Assembly: GCA_964478425.1 (NCBI GenBank) | Contig: CAYZIB010000004.1 | Location: 1-64,000 of the forward strand | DNA length: 64,000 nt | Direction: 5' to 3' | DNA from: CAYZIB01 sp964478425 | GTDB taxonomy: Bacteria; Bacillota_I; Bacilli_A; Acholeplasmatales; WRBM01 | In this document: positions 26,264 through 35,265 of the stretch, piece by piece | Position numbering within the stretch: position 1 is the first letter of the stretch | Layout of the letters: every line of letters starts with the position of its first letter | Program-made: the position numbers and the translations under genes | The notes under the pieces: generated by a model | The model's database searches: none | Told to the model about the DNA's origin: nothing | The model's input: only the letters and a program-made list of their open reading frames with translations

Positions 26264-26449
26264 TTAGAACTAGAGGAGTAAATATTAATTTATTTTAAGA
26301 GAAAAATGGGTTGGTGTGACATTTAATATTTAATATTGAAGGTAGCTAGGGAGAAGATTATATGAAATTAAGTAGTATAATCCGTTAATTTGCGTTAAAA
26401 AATTGAGAGCTGATTAATTTCAGAATAAAGGTGGTACCGCGATAATTCG
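26264..26449 (+). promoter_or_regulatory. T-box leader, valine-specific
   Basis: The antiterminator T-box sequence GGTGGTACCGCG is present at about 26430-26441, with the Stem I elements AGAGGAGTA and GGTTGGTGTGAC upstream. GTA at 26342-26344 in TTGAAGGTAGCTAG stands at the expected specifier position and is a valine codon, agreeing with valS downstream. Uncharged tRNA-Val should bind, stabilise the antiterminator and allow transcription. The controlled transcript first encodes a GNAT protein, then valS and probably more. Confidence 0.9.
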
Positions 26450-26478
26450 TCCTTGTATATTTTACAAGGATTTTTTTT
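26450..26478 (+). terminator. T-box-controlled terminator
   Basis: TCCTTGTA (26450-26457) pairs with TACAAGGA (26463-26470), followed by eight T residues. Confidence 0.9.
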
Positions 26479-26492
26479 ATTTTGGAGGTTAT

Positions 26493-27017
26493 ATGGAAAC
26501 AAAAAGGCTAATCATAAGACGTTTTTTAAAAACAGATTTAAATGATTATTATGAATTTTCAAAAGTCTTAATTGTTGGTAAACTTGCAGGTTGGGAACCA
26601 TCAAAAACAATTAAGGATGCTAAAAAAAAATTAAAACAATTAATAAAAAATAAAAATTATTATGCAATTATCTTAAAAGAAAATAACAAATTAATTGGTT
26701 CAATATCATATAGAATTAACGAAAATAAAAATTTAGAGCTAGGTTATTCATTAAATATAAATTATTGGAATAACGGTTATATAACAGAAAGTGCAAGAAA
26801 AATGATTGAATATTTGTTTTTAAATACTAAATATGAATCAATTTATGCAAAAGTAATATCTTATAATATTAGTAGTAATAAAGTATTAAAAAAATTAAAT
26901 TTTGATTTTCTTGAAACTAAAAAAAATGCAGGATTTGATTTATTAAATAATTTATATGACTTAAATATTTATGTATTAAAAAAAGAAAAATGGAAGGAGA
27001 TATATTATGAAAATTGA
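26493..27017 (+). CDS. RimJ/RimL-type GNAT acetyltransferase
   Basis: A 174-residue protein with the RimL-like opening METKRLIIRRFLKTDLNDYYEFS, the core strand AIILKENNKLIGSISYRI, LELGYSLNINYWNNGYITESARKMIEYLF (motif A) and NISSNKVLKKLNFDF (motif B). Such enzymes acetylate N-termini of ribosomal proteins, or amino acids and drugs; the substrate here is unknown. It is the first gene after the valine T-box and overlaps valS by 11 bases, so its level should follow tRNA-Val charging. GGAGGT precedes the ATG. Confidence 0.88.
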   Translation: METKRLIIRRFLKTDLNDYYEFSKVLIVGKLAGWEPSKTIKDAKKKLKQLIKNKNYYAIILKENNKLIGSISYRINENKNLELGYSLNINYWNNGYITESARKMIEYLFLNTKYESIYAKVISYNISSNKVLKKLNFDFLETKKNAGFDLLNNLYDLNIYVLKKEKWKEIYYEN

Positions 27018-29601
27018 ATTAGCACCAAAATACAATCATAAAGAAGTTGAAAATGGAAAATATGATTTTTGGTTAAAAGGAGAATATTTTAAATCAGGAG
27101 ACACTACAAAAAAACCATTTTGTATTGTAACTCCTCCACCAAATGTAACAGGTAAATTACATTTAGGTCATGCATGGGATACAACATTACAAGATATAAT
27201 TATAAGAAGAAAAAGAATGCAAGGATATGATACATTATGGCTTCCTGGAATGGATCATGCGGGAATTGCAACACAAGCAAAAATCGATCAAAAATTAAAA
27301 AATATGGGAATTAGTAGATATGATTTAGGAAGAGAAAAATTCTTAGAAGTTGCTTGGGATTGGAAAAAAGAATATGCTGATTTTATTCGCGAACAATGGG
27401 GATATTTAGGTTTATCTTATGATTATAGTAAGGAAAGATTTACTTTAGATGAAGGATTAAATAAGGCTGTTAATAAGGTTTTTATTGATTTATATAATAA
27501 AGGTTTATTATATCGTGGTGAAAGAATTATTAACTGGGACTGTCAAGCAAAAACTGCTTTATCTAATATTGAAGTTGAATATAAAGAAATAGAAGGAGCA
27601 TTTTATCATATTAAATATTATTTTGAAAATTCAGATGAATATTTAATAATCGCAACTACAAGACCTGAAACAATGTTTGCTGATATGGCATTAATGGTAA
27701 ATCCTAATGATACTAGATATCAAAAATATATTGGAAAAACTGTTTTAATTCCAATATCTAATAGAAAAATACCTGTTATTAGCGATGAATATGTTGATAA
27801 AGATTTTGGTACAGGTTGTGTTAAAGTTACACCTGCACATGATCCAAATGATTTTGAAGTTGGTAAAAGACATAATTTAGAAATGCCATTATGTATGAAT
27901 GATGATGGTACAATGAATGAAATGGCATTAAAATATAATAAACTTGATAGATTTGAATGTAGAAAACAATTAATTAAAGATTTAGAAGATTTAGGATATT
28001 TAGTAAAAATTGAAAAACATGTTCATCAAGTAGGACATAGTGAAAGAACTAATGTTATCGTTGAACCTAGATTATCTAAACAATGGTTTATAAAAATGAA
28101 ACCATTAGCCGAACAAGCCTTAAAATGTAATACAACTGAATTTGTTCCACCGAGATTTAAAAAAATATTAGATCATTGGTTAAATAATATTCAAGATTGG
28201 TGTGTCAGTAGACAATTATGGTGGGGACATAGAATACCTGCATATTATAAAGGCGACGAGGTTTATGTTGGATTAAATCCTAAAGAAGGATTTGTTCAAG
28301 ATGAAGATGTACTTGATACATGGTTTTCAAGTGCTTTATGGCCTTTTTCAACATTAGGATGGCCAGATAATACAGATTTATATCAAAGATATTATCCAAA
28401 TAATGTATTAGTAACTGGTTATGATATTATTCCGTTTTGGGTTATGAGAATGATTTTCCAAGGAATAGAATTCACAGGTAAATCTCCATTTAATGAATGT
28501 GTAATTCATGGATTAATTCGAGATGAACAAGGAAGAAAAATGTCTAAATCATTAGGTAATGGAGTAGATCCAATTGAATTATGTAATGAATATGGTGCTG
28601 ATGCTATGAGATATTTTTTAAATACAAATGTTAGTGCTGGAATGGATTTAAGATTTGAAAAAGAAAAAATGGAATCATCATGGAATTTTATTAATAAATT
28701 ATGGAATATATCAAGATATGTATTAATGACATTAGACGATAATTATAAAGAATTAGATTTAAAAAATGATTGTTTAAATAAAAATGCATTAGCTATTTTA
28801 ACTAAATTAAATCATGTTATAGATTTAGTTGATTATAATTTTGATAAATATGAATTTGGAGAAGCAGCAAGAGTATTATATAACTTTATTTGGGATGATT
28901 TTGCAAGTTGGTATATTGAACTTTCTAAAGTTGAAATTGCTAAAAAAGATCCTTGTAATACCCAAGGTGTTTTAGTTTATGTTTTAGATAAAATTTTGAA
29001 ATTAATGCATCCATTTATGCCATTTGTAACAGAAGAAATATATCAAAAATTACCTTGCAAAAAAGAAAGTTCAATTGTTATTAGTAATTGGCCAGTAAAT
29101 AATAAAATAAATGATATTGAAGCATTAAATGATATAGAATTATTAAAAGAAATAATTGTTTCAAATAGAAATATTAGAAATGAAATGAATAAACCATTAC
29201 AAAATAAATTAAACACATATATTACATGTGATAATTTAGTAAAAGAAAAAATTATTTCTTTAAAAGATTATTTAATTAAATTTATTAATCCTAACGAGTT
29301 ATTTATTGAAAATAAATTTGAATTTAATACAGAAATGGTTAATACTACATTAGATAAATTAGTAATATCTTACCCATTAAATGAATTAGTAGATATCGAA
29401 AAAGAAATTATTAGATTAAATTTAGAAAAAGAAAAATTAGAAAACGAATTAAAAAGAAGTAATAATTTGTTAAATAATCCTTCATTTTTAAGTAAAGCAA
29501 ATCCTAAAAAAATAGAAGAAGAAAAAACAAAATATCAAAATTATTTAAATAAATATGAAAAAATAAATGAACAAATTATAAATTTAAGAAAGAAGAAATA
29601 A
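27007..29601 (+). CDS. valS: valine-tRNA ligase
   Basis: An 864-residue class I aminoacyl-tRNA synthetase. The HIGH motif is in PNVTGKLHLGHAW, KMSKS in GRKMSKSLGN, and the CP1 editing domain contains TTRPETMFAD and GTGCVKVTPAHDPNDFEVG. The anticodon-binding domain and a C-terminal coiled-coil arm (about 795-864) are intact; length is normal. It charges tRNA-Val with proofreading against threonine. AAGGAG precedes the ATG inside the GNAT gene. The next gene starts one base after the stop. Confidence 0.97.
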   Translation: MKIELAPKYNHKEVENGKYDFWLKGEYFKSGDTTKKPFCIVTPPPNVTGKLHLGHAWDTTLQDIIIRRKRMQGYDTLWLPGMDHAGIATQAKIDQKLKNMGISRYDLGREKFLEVAWDWKKEYADFIREQWGYLGLSYDYSKERFTLDEGLNKAVNKVFIDLYNKGLLYRGERIINWDCQAKTALSNIEVEYKEIEGAFYHIKYYFENSDEYLIIATTRPETMFADMALMVNPNDTRYQKYIGKTVLIPISNRKIPVISDEYVDKDFGTGCVKVTPAHDPNDFEVGKRHNLEMPLCMNDDGTMNEMALKYNKLDRFECRKQLIKDLEDLGYLVKIEKHVHQVGHSERTNVIVEPRLSKQWFIKMKPLAEQALKCNTTEFVPPRFKKILDHWLNNIQDWCVSRQLWWGHRIPAYYKGDEVYVGLNPKEGFVQDEDVLDTWFSSALWPFSTLGWPDNTDLYQRYYPNNVLVTGYDIIPFWVMRMIFQGIEFTGKSPFNECVIHGLIRDEQGRKMSKSLGNGVDPIELCNEYGADAMRYFLNTNVSAGMDLRFEKEKMESSWNFINKLWNISRYVLMTLDDNYKELDLKNDCLNKNALAILTKLNHVIDLVDYNFDKYEFGEAARVLYNFIWDDFASWYIELSKVEIAKKDPCNTQGVLVYVLDKILKLMHPFMPFVTEEIYQKLPCKKESSIVISNWPVNNKINDIEALNDIELLKEIIVSNRNIRNEMNKPLQNKLNTYITCDNLVKEKIISLKDYLIKFINPNELFIENKFEFNTEMVNTTLDKLVISYPLNELVDIEKEIIRLNLEKEKLENELKRSNNLLNNPSFLSKANPKKIEEEKTKYQNYLNKYEKINEQIINLRKKK

Positions 29602-29602
29602 T

Positions 29603-30817
29603 ATGTTTAAATTAAATAGAGAAAGATTAAGTAATTGTATTAAAGATAACTCTTTAGTTATATTATCTTCAGGTCGTGAAATAAGAAAAAGCGCAGATGA
29701 ATATTATAATTTTACTGTAAATAAAAACTTTTATTATTTTACAAATATTACTGAACCTAATGATATATTTATCCAAATAAAGAAAAATAATATTGTAAAC
29801 AATTATTTATTTATAGTTGAAAATGATCCAAAATTAATAAAATGGGTTGGTGAAAAAATAAGTATTGTTGATGCAATAAAAAATAGCGAAATAGAAAATG
29901 TTTATTATTTAAGTTATTTAAATGAATTTTTAAATCAAAATCTAGATGATATTGAAAATATATATATAGATTTAGAAGATATTAAAGATGATAAATATTA
30001 TAATTATCAAGAATTAAAAAAATTATTTATAAATAAAAAAGAATTTAATTATTTTGATGTGTTAGAAATAACAAGAGAATTACGATTAAAAAAATCTGAA
30101 TTTGAAATTGAAATGATTAAAAAAGCTATTTCAATTACTGAAAAAGGAATTAATGAAATATTAAAGAAATCTAAGCCTAATATGTATGAATATCAATTAG
30201 AGTCTATTTTTGATCAAAAGATCAAATATTATGGAGCAACCGATTATGCTTTTAAATCAATTTTTGCATCAGGGAAAAATGGTTGTACATTACATTATTC
30301 TAAAAATAATTCTATAATGGAAGATAATACTTTATTACTTGTTGATTTAGGTGCTCAATATAATTATTATAATGCTGATATTTCTAGAACATTCCCTGTT
30401 AATGGAAAATATACAGATTTAGAAAAGAAAATATATGATATTGTACTACGTGGTCAAAAACATGTAATAAATAATATTAAAATAGGATTAACATTAAGAG
30501 ATTTAAATAATATTTTAATAGAATTTTATTATGTTGAATTAAAAAAATTAGGATTAGTAAAAGAAATTAGTGATGTAAGTAAATATTACTATCATTCAGT
30601 AAGTCATCATTTAGGACTTGATACACATGATGATATTAATAGACATCAATTAGAAGAATATAATGTTATTACTGTTGAACCTGGATTATATATAGAAGAA
30701 TATAATATAGGTATTAGAATTGAAGATGATGTTTTAATCTTAAAAGACGGTGTAGTTGTGCTATCTTCTAATATTGTAAAAGAAATAGATGATATTGAAA
30801 AAGCGATGAATGAATAA
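29603..30817 (+). CDS. M24B Xaa-Pro aminopeptidase
   Basis: A 404-residue PepP-type enzyme with an N-terminal creatinase-like domain and a C-terminal pita-bread fold from about 160. Metal ligands are visible: the two aspartates in LLVDLGAQYNYYNADISRTFP, His in YHSVSHHLGLDTHD, Glu in TVEPGLY and Glu in GIRIEDDVL. It removes N-terminal residues next to proline in the cytosol. It is inserted between valS and folC, which are adjacent in Bacillus, and overlaps folC by eight bases. AGAAAGAAG upstream is a modest ribosome-binding site. Confidence 0.92.
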   Translation: MFKLNRERLSNCIKDNSLVILSSGREIRKSADEYYNFTVNKNFYYFTNITEPNDIFIQIKKNNIVNNYLFIVENDPKLIKWVGEKISIVDAIKNSEIENVYYLSYLNEFLNQNLDDIENIYIDLEDIKDDKYYNYQELKKLFINKKEFNYFDVLEITRELRLKKSEFEIEMIKKAISITEKGINEILKKSKPNMYEYQLESIFDQKIKYYGATDYAFKSIFASGKNGCTLHYSKNNSIMEDNTLLLVDLGAQYNYYNADISRTFPVNGKYTDLEKKIYDIVLRGQKHVINNIKIGLTLRDLNNILIEFYYVELKKLGLVKEISDVSKYYYHSVSHHLGLDTHDDINRHQLEEYNVITVEPGLYIEEYNIGIRIEDDVLILKDGVVVLSSNIVKEIDDIEKAMNE

Positions 30818-32030
30818 TATGTTTAATAATATAAATGATGCTATTTCTTATATTGAACATTTAAAGAGATTTGTTCCTAAAACAGGATTTGATAATTTAA
30901 ATTTTATTTTAAAAAAATTAAATAATCCTGATTTAGGATATCAAAAAATTCATGTTGCAGGAACAAATGGTAAAGGATCTACTGTAACTTATTTATCAAC
31001 AACGCTTATATTAGCAAATAAAAAAGTAGGTAGTTTTTTATCACCTTATATTATAAAATTTAATGAAAGAATCCAAATAAACAATATTCCAATAAGTGAT
31101 GATGATTTGCTATATTTAATTAATTATTTATATCACTTTTTAAAAGATTATAATTTATATCTTACATTTTTTGAATTTATTACAATTTTAGCTTTTATAT
31201 ATTTTAAACAAAATAACGTTGATATAGCAATCATGGAAGTTGGTATTGGTGGAAAATTAGATGCTACAAATGTAACTAATTATGATATTTCTTTAATTAC
31301 AAATATTGGATTAGATCATCAAAATCAATTAGGAAATACATTAGAAGAAATTGCTTATAATAAATTAGGTATTATAAAAAATGAAAATAATTTTTTAATT
31401 ACTACTGAAAACAATTTAAAAGATCAATTTATAAATTATATAAACTCTAAAAAAGCTAAAATAAAATTTATAAATGAAGATGAAATCAAATTAATTTCAT
31501 ATAATCCAGTTACATTTGTTTATAAAAATGAATTATTTAAACTTAATATGTTAGGAAAATATCAAACAAAAAATGCATGTCTTGCAATAGAAACATTAAT
31601 TAATTTAAATATACCATTAGATATCATAAAAAAAGGGATTAATTTAAGCAAAATAGCTGGTAGACTTGAAAAAATAAATGATAATTTATATTTAGATGGT
31701 GCACATAATATACCTGCTATATTAGAATTTATTAATAATGTTCCATATTTGTTTGATAAAAAAATAGATATTATTTTTGGAGCTATGAAAGATAAATCAT
31801 ATGATGTTGAATTAGAAATGTTAAAAAAAATAACTAACAGAATAATTTTTACTCAAATAGATTATCCTCGAGCAAAAAATTCGAATGAATTATATTTAGA
31901 ATTTAATTTTGATAATAAGTATTGTACATCTTCTTTAAATGAAGCACTAAAATTAATTGATAAAAATAATATAACAATTATTTTAGGAAGTTTATATTTG
32001 GTTTCTGAAGCTAAAAGAATTTTAAAATAA
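30810..32030 (+). CDS. folC: folylpolyglutamate/dihydrofolate synthase
   Basis: A 406-residue Mur-ligase-family enzyme. The P-loop is HVAGTNGKGSTVTYLST; FEFITILAFIYFKQNNVDIAIMEVGIGGKLDATN and TNIGLDHQNQLGNTLEEIAYNKLGIIK are the folate ligase signatures; LDGAHNIPA is in the C-terminal domain. It adds glutamates to folates. The first ATG at 30810 overlaps the end of the peptidase gene; ATG 30819, two bases after that stop, is an equally possible start, and neither has a strong ribosome-binding site. A hairpin that includes the radC ribosome-binding site follows. Confidence 0.93.
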   Translation: MNNMFNNINDAISYIEHLKRFVPKTGFDNLNFILKKLNNPDLGYQKIHVAGTNGKGSTVTYLSTTLILANKKVGSFLSPYIIKFNERIQINNIPISDDDLLYLINYLYHFLKDYNLYLTFFEFITILAFIYFKQNNVDIAIMEVGIGGKLDATNVTNYDISLITNIGLDHQNQLGNTLEEIAYNKLGIIKNENNFLITTENNLKDQFINYINSKKAKIKFINEDEIKLISYNPVTFVYKNELFKLNMLGKYQTKNACLAIETLINLNIPLDIIKKGINLSKIAGRLEKINDNLYLDGAHNIPAILEFINNVPYLFDKKIDIIFGAMKDKSYDVELEMLKKITNRIIFTQIDYPRAKNSNELYLEFNFDNKYCTSSLNEALKLIDKNNITIILGSLYLVSEAKRILK

Positions 32031-32033
32031 AAT

Positions 32034-32074
32034 AAAACCCCTTTTGTTAAATATAAATAAAAGGAGTTTTTTTT
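32034..32074 (+). terminator. hairpin with T run that includes the radC ribosome-binding site
   Basis: AAAACCCCTTTT (32034-32045) pairs with AAAAGGAGTTTT (32059-32070) with one C-A mismatch, followed by TTTT and the radC ATG at 32075. It can terminate the folC transcript, or in a readthrough mRNA hide the AAGGAG that serves radC. Confidence 0.7.
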
Positions 32075-32755
32075 ATGGCAAATTTAAAAACTGAAATGGC
32101 AAAAAATATTTTACCACGAGAAAGATTAGAAAAATATGGAATAGAAGGTATGTCTAATTTAGAATTATTAATGATAATTTTATGTTCTGGTTCAAAAGTT
32201 AAAAATGTAAATCAGTTATCAAAAGAAATATTATTGTTTTTAGAAGATTATCCAAATATTTTTGATTTAACATATTTAGAATTATCAACAATTAAAGGAA
32301 TCGGCAAAGTAAAAGCAATGCAAATTGTTTCATCTTTTGAACTTGCAAGAAGATTAATTAATATGAAAAATAAAAAAATTAGATTTAATTCACCATTTGA
32401 AATTTATGAAAAATATAAATTAGATTTTTTAAGATATGAAGAAGAACATTTGCATGTTTTATACTTTGATGTTAAATTAAATTTAAAAATTAAAAAAGAA
32501 ATAAGTATTGGTGGAATAAATCAAACATTAATATCAATAAATGTTATATTAAAATGGGCATTAAAAATTAATGCTGTAGCTATTTTATTAATTCATAATC
32601 ATCCAACAGGTGATCCAACTCCATCAAATCAAGATATTAAAGAAACAATAAAATTAAAAGAAGCTGCAGATATGATAGGTATTAAATTGTTAGATCATAT
32701 AATATTTGGGAATAATATTTATTATAGTTTTTTAGAAAATGATGTTTTAAATTAG
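32075..32755 (+). CDS. radC: RadC/YsxA-type JAB domain protein
   Basis: A 226-residue protein with an N-terminal helix-hairpin-helix region (LSTIKGIGKVKAMQIVSSFELARR) and a C-terminal JAMM/MPN+ domain whose zinc motif is HNHPTGDPTPSNQD. RadC was once linked to repair, but its biochemical role is unresolved. In Bacillus it lies between folC and the mreBCD-minCD-spoIVF genes; here mre and min are absent and the SpoIVFA-like gene follows directly. Its AAGGAG lies inside the hairpin that ends the folC transcript. Confidence 0.93.
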   Translation: MANLKTEMAKNILPRERLEKYGIEGMSNLELLMIILCSGSKVKNVNQLSKEILLFLEDYPNIFDLTYLELSTIKGIGKVKAMQIVSSFELARRLINMKNKKIRFNSPFEIYEKYKLDFLRYEEEHLHVLYFDVKLNLKIKKEISIGGINQTLISINVILKWALKINAVAILLIHNHPTGDPTPSNQDIKETIKLKEAADMIGIKLLDHIIFGNNIYYSFLENDVLN

Positions 32756-32790
32756 GAATTTTTTCATAATATTTATTGGTGAATAAAAAT

Positions 32791-33282
32791 ATGAAATCAT
32801 TAAACAGATTTTTAATTTCAATAATCATTGTTTTAATTGTTTTAATTTTAGAAAAATCTGATATAAAAGTTATTAATGTTAAAAAAAATATGAATATATT
32901 AAAAACCTCAAGTGTATTTAGTAATATTTTTAATCAGAATAACGATATTAAAGTTGATAAACAATATATTAAATGTAAAAAAATAAAAACAAATAAAAAT
33001 TATAGTGAAATTTATTTAGAAGATCCTTATGTTATATCAATAAGTAGTGGAATAATAATATATATTGGTTATAATAAAGAAACATTAACAACAATAATAT
33101 TACAAGATCAAGCTGGTAATACATATTTATATGGTAATTTAAATTCTGTTACAATTAAATTATATAATTATGTTGATTTTTATCAATTGCTTGCGCTTGC
33201 AAATGATAATATTTTATATTTTGTTGCTAAAGATAAATTTGATAATATAATTTCAAATTCTAATTATTATTATGAAAATTAA
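32791..33282 (+). CDS. SpoIVFA-like membrane protein with degenerate M23 domain
   Basis: A 163-residue protein with an N-terminal membrane segment (FLISIIIVLIVLILE) and a C-terminal beta domain: SGIIIYIGYNKETLTTIILQDQAGNTYLYGNL follows the M23/LytM layout (G-V-turn, then I..D..G..Y.YGNL) but lacks the zinc-binding histidines. SpoIVFA in Bacillus has the same design and holds the protease SpoIVFB inactive in the outer forespore membrane. The next gene is the SpoIVFB-like protease, overlapping by 11 bases. Start ATG 32791 follows TTGGTGA; an upstream TTG overlaps that site. Confidence 0.75.
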   Translation: MKSLNRFLISIIIVLIVLILEKSDIKVINVKKNMNILKTSSVFSNIFNQNNDIKVDKQYIKCKKIKTNKNYSEIYLEDPYVISISSGIIIYIGYNKETLTTIILQDQAGNTYLYGNLNSVTIKLYNYVDFYQLLALANDNILYFVAKDKFDNIISNSNYYYEN

Positions 33283-34000
33283 ATTTAATGAATCTTTTTT
33301 ATTACTTATTTTAATTTCATTTATTTCTGGATTTTTAAATAAAATAATAACTTTATTTTTTATAATCATAATTCATGAATTAGGGCATTTGATTTTTTTA
33401 AAAATATTTAAAAGAAAAATATATAACATTGAATTTTTTATTTTTGGAGCAATCATAGAATATAAAGATTTAGAAAATAAAAAATTGTTCGAAGATTTTT
33501 TTATTGCATCATCAGGAATATTAATGAATATTTTAATAATAATTTTAAGTTATTTTATATCTTTTTCTAGTGATTTTTTGTTATTTAATAAATATATTTT
33601 GTTATTTAATGTTATTCCAATTTGGCCATTAGATGGAGGAAGAATTTTAGAAAATATTTTATGTAATAAATTTAATTTTAAAAAGGTTATGAAATATTAT
33701 ATATATGTATCATTTTTTTATTTGTTGCTTGTTTTTTTATATATCATATTTTTTAAATTTTCAATAAATGGAATTATAGTTATATCCTTTTTATTTTTAA
33801 AAAATATTGATTATTTAAAAAATGAAAATAATAGATATATTAATTTTTTATTAACAAAATATTTAAATCCTAATAATAATTTAAAAATTAAAGTGATAAA
33901 TAAAATACCATATATAAATAATTTTTTTAAAGGATATAATAATTTTTCAATTAATAAAACAGAAAAAGATATTTTAAATGATTATTATAAAATAAATTGA
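33272..34000 (+). CDS. spoIVFB: SpoIVFB-like site-2 metalloprotease (M50)
   Basis: A 242-residue intramembrane protease. The zinc motif is IIHELGHLIF (His35, Glu36, His39), and the third ligand Asp121 is in IPIWPLDGGRI, both inside hydrophobic segments. The remaining sequence matches SpoIVFB down to an IKVINKIPYINNFFKGYNN-type region and TEKDILNDYY, where the Bacillus protein continues with about 20 more residues. SpoIVFB cleaves pro-sigma-K in the mother cell late in sporulation. Location before rplU and after a SpoIVFA-like gene is the same as in Bacillus. A different regulatory target cannot be excluded. Confidence 0.82.
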   Translation: MKIKFNESFLLLILISFISGFLNKIITLFFIIIIHELGHLIFLKIFKRKIYNIEFFIFGAIIEYKDLENKKLFEDFFIASSGILMNILIIILSYFISFSSDFLLFNKYILLFNVIPIWPLDGGRILENILCNKFNFKKVMKYYIYVSFFYLLLVFLYIIFFKFSINGIIVISFLFLKNIDYLKNENNRYINFLLTKYLNPNNNLKIKVINKIPYINNFFKGYNNFSINKTEKDILNDYYKIN

Positions 34001-34040
34001 AATATAATTTATTTATGATAAAATCATTTAAGGTGATTAG

Positions 34041-34829
34041 ATGTTTAAAATGATTGCATTTGATTTAGATGGAACTCTTTTAAAAGAAGATAAAACTATA
34101 TCAAAAAATAGTATTAAAATTATAAATGAATTGATTGATAAAGATATATTATTTGCAATATGTAGTGGTAGACCTATTATTAAAATAAAAAAATATATTG
34201 AACAGTTTAATTTTAATAAAAATAATACATATATGGTTTCAATAAATGGGGCAAAAACAACTACTTATGATGAAAATATTATTTATGAAAAATATTTAAC
34301 AAAAAAAGATTTAATATATGTATTAAACAAATATAAAGATAGTGGAATATCAATTTATATTTATGACGAATTAGGATTAGGATATTTTATATATGATAAA
34401 TTTATTAAATTAGAATATGATTTAAATAAAATTTTCATTCATAAAATATCATTAGATGATCTAAATGAAAATTCAAAAATCTATAAAATAATGCTTGCAG
34501 CTGAGAAAAATATAATTGATAATATGATAATTTCTAAAGAAGACTTAAAAAAATATAATGTTGTAAGAAGTTCAGATATTTATTATGAATATTTAAATAA
34601 AGAATGTGATAAATTTTATGGAATTAAGGCTATTACAGAAAAAAATAATATAGATTTATTAGATGTAATAACTTTTGGGGATGCATATAATGACCATTTA
34701 ATGATAAAAAATACATACGGTATAGCAATGGGTAATGCATATAGTAAAATAAAAGAAGATGCTAAATATATTACTAAAGATAATGAATCTGATGGAATTT
34801 ATTATGCGTTAAAAAATTTTTTTAAATAA
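34041..34829 (+). CDS. Cof-type HAD-family phosphatase
   Basis: A 262-residue HAD hydrolase of the Cof/IIB type. Motif I is IAFDLDGTLLKEDKTIS with nucleophile Asp8 and acid Asp10; motif II is the serine in FAICSGRP; motif III a lysine near KFYGIKAI; motif IV VITFGDAYNDHLMIK. A C2-type cap lies between about 80 and 190. These enzymes dephosphorylate sugar phosphates, flavin precursors or PLP; the substrate is not deducible. AAGGTGAT precedes the ATG. The strong rplU promoter follows. Confidence 0.92.
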   Translation: MFKMIAFDLDGTLLKEDKTISKNSIKIINELIDKDILFAICSGRPIIKIKKYIEQFNFNKNNTYMVSINGAKTTTYDENIIYEKYLTKKDLIYVLNKYKDSGISIYIYDELGLGYFIYDKFIKLEYDLNKIFIHKISLDDLNENSKIYKIMLAAEKNIIDNMIISKEDLKKYNVVRSSDIYYEYLNKECDKFYGIKAITEKNNIDLLDVITFGDAYNDHLMIKNTYGIAMGNAYSKIKEDAKYITKDNESDGIYYALKNFFK

Positions 34830-34839
34830 ATATATTTAA

Positions 34840-34867
34840 TTGACATATTATTTAATTATGATATAAT
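34840..34867 (+). promoter_or_regulatory. rplU operon promoter
   Basis: TTGACA (34840-34845) and TATAAT (34862-34867) with 16 bases between: a near-consensus sigma-A promoter for the L21-Prp-L27 operon. Confidence 0.85.
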
Positions 34868-34873
34868 ATAAAA

Positions 34874-34945
34874 TGTAACATAATGTACCGCACTGAAAAG
34901 GTCTAAAATTTATTACCTTAAGGGCGTGTCTTAAATAATTAGAGG
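34874..34945 (+). promoter_or_regulatory. ribosomal protein L21 leader
   Basis: The segment between the promoter and the rplU ribosome-binding site has the L21-leader feel seen in Firmicutes: GTACCGCACTGAAAAGGTCT, then TTACCTTAAGGGCGTGTC. AAGGT (34898-34902) pairs with ACCTT (34915-34919). Such leaders give autoregulation by L21. The call rests on resemblance and position. Confidence 0.65.
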
Positions 34946-34956
34946 AGGTGTAAATT

Positions 34957-35265
34957 ATGTATGCAGTAGTAGAAACTGGTGGTAAACAAGTAAAATTAGA
35001 AGCTGGTAAAAATATCTATGTTGAAAAATTAGATGTTGAAGCAGGAAAAACTTATGAATTTACAAATGTTTTACTTGTAGCTGGTGAAAAGGTATTAGTT
35101 GGTGCTCCTTACGTTAGTAATGCAAAAGTAGTTTGCGAATGTTTAGAACATGGTAAAGGGAAAAAAGTTGTTATTTTCAAATATCGTGCTAAAAAAGACT
35201 ATCGTAAAAAACAAGGTCATCGTCAACCATATACTAAATTATTAGTAAAAGAAATTGTTTGTTAA
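34957..35265 (+). CDS. rplU: 50S ribosomal protein L21
   Basis: A 102-residue ribosomal protein; MYAVVETGGKQVKLEAG at the start and the C-terminal KKDYRKKQGHRQPYTKLLV block are diagnostic. L21 binds 23S rRNA near L20. AGAGGAGGTG gives strong translation. Its TAA overlaps the next ATG by one base (TAATG), so prp is translationally coupled. The order rplU-prp-rpmA is the standard Firmicutes arrangement. Confidence 0.97.
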   Translation: MYAVVETGGKQVKLEAGKNIYVEKLDVEAGKTYEFTNVLLVAGEKVLVGAPYVSNAKVVCECLEHGKGKKVVIFKYRAKKDYRKKQGHRQPYTKLLVKEIVC

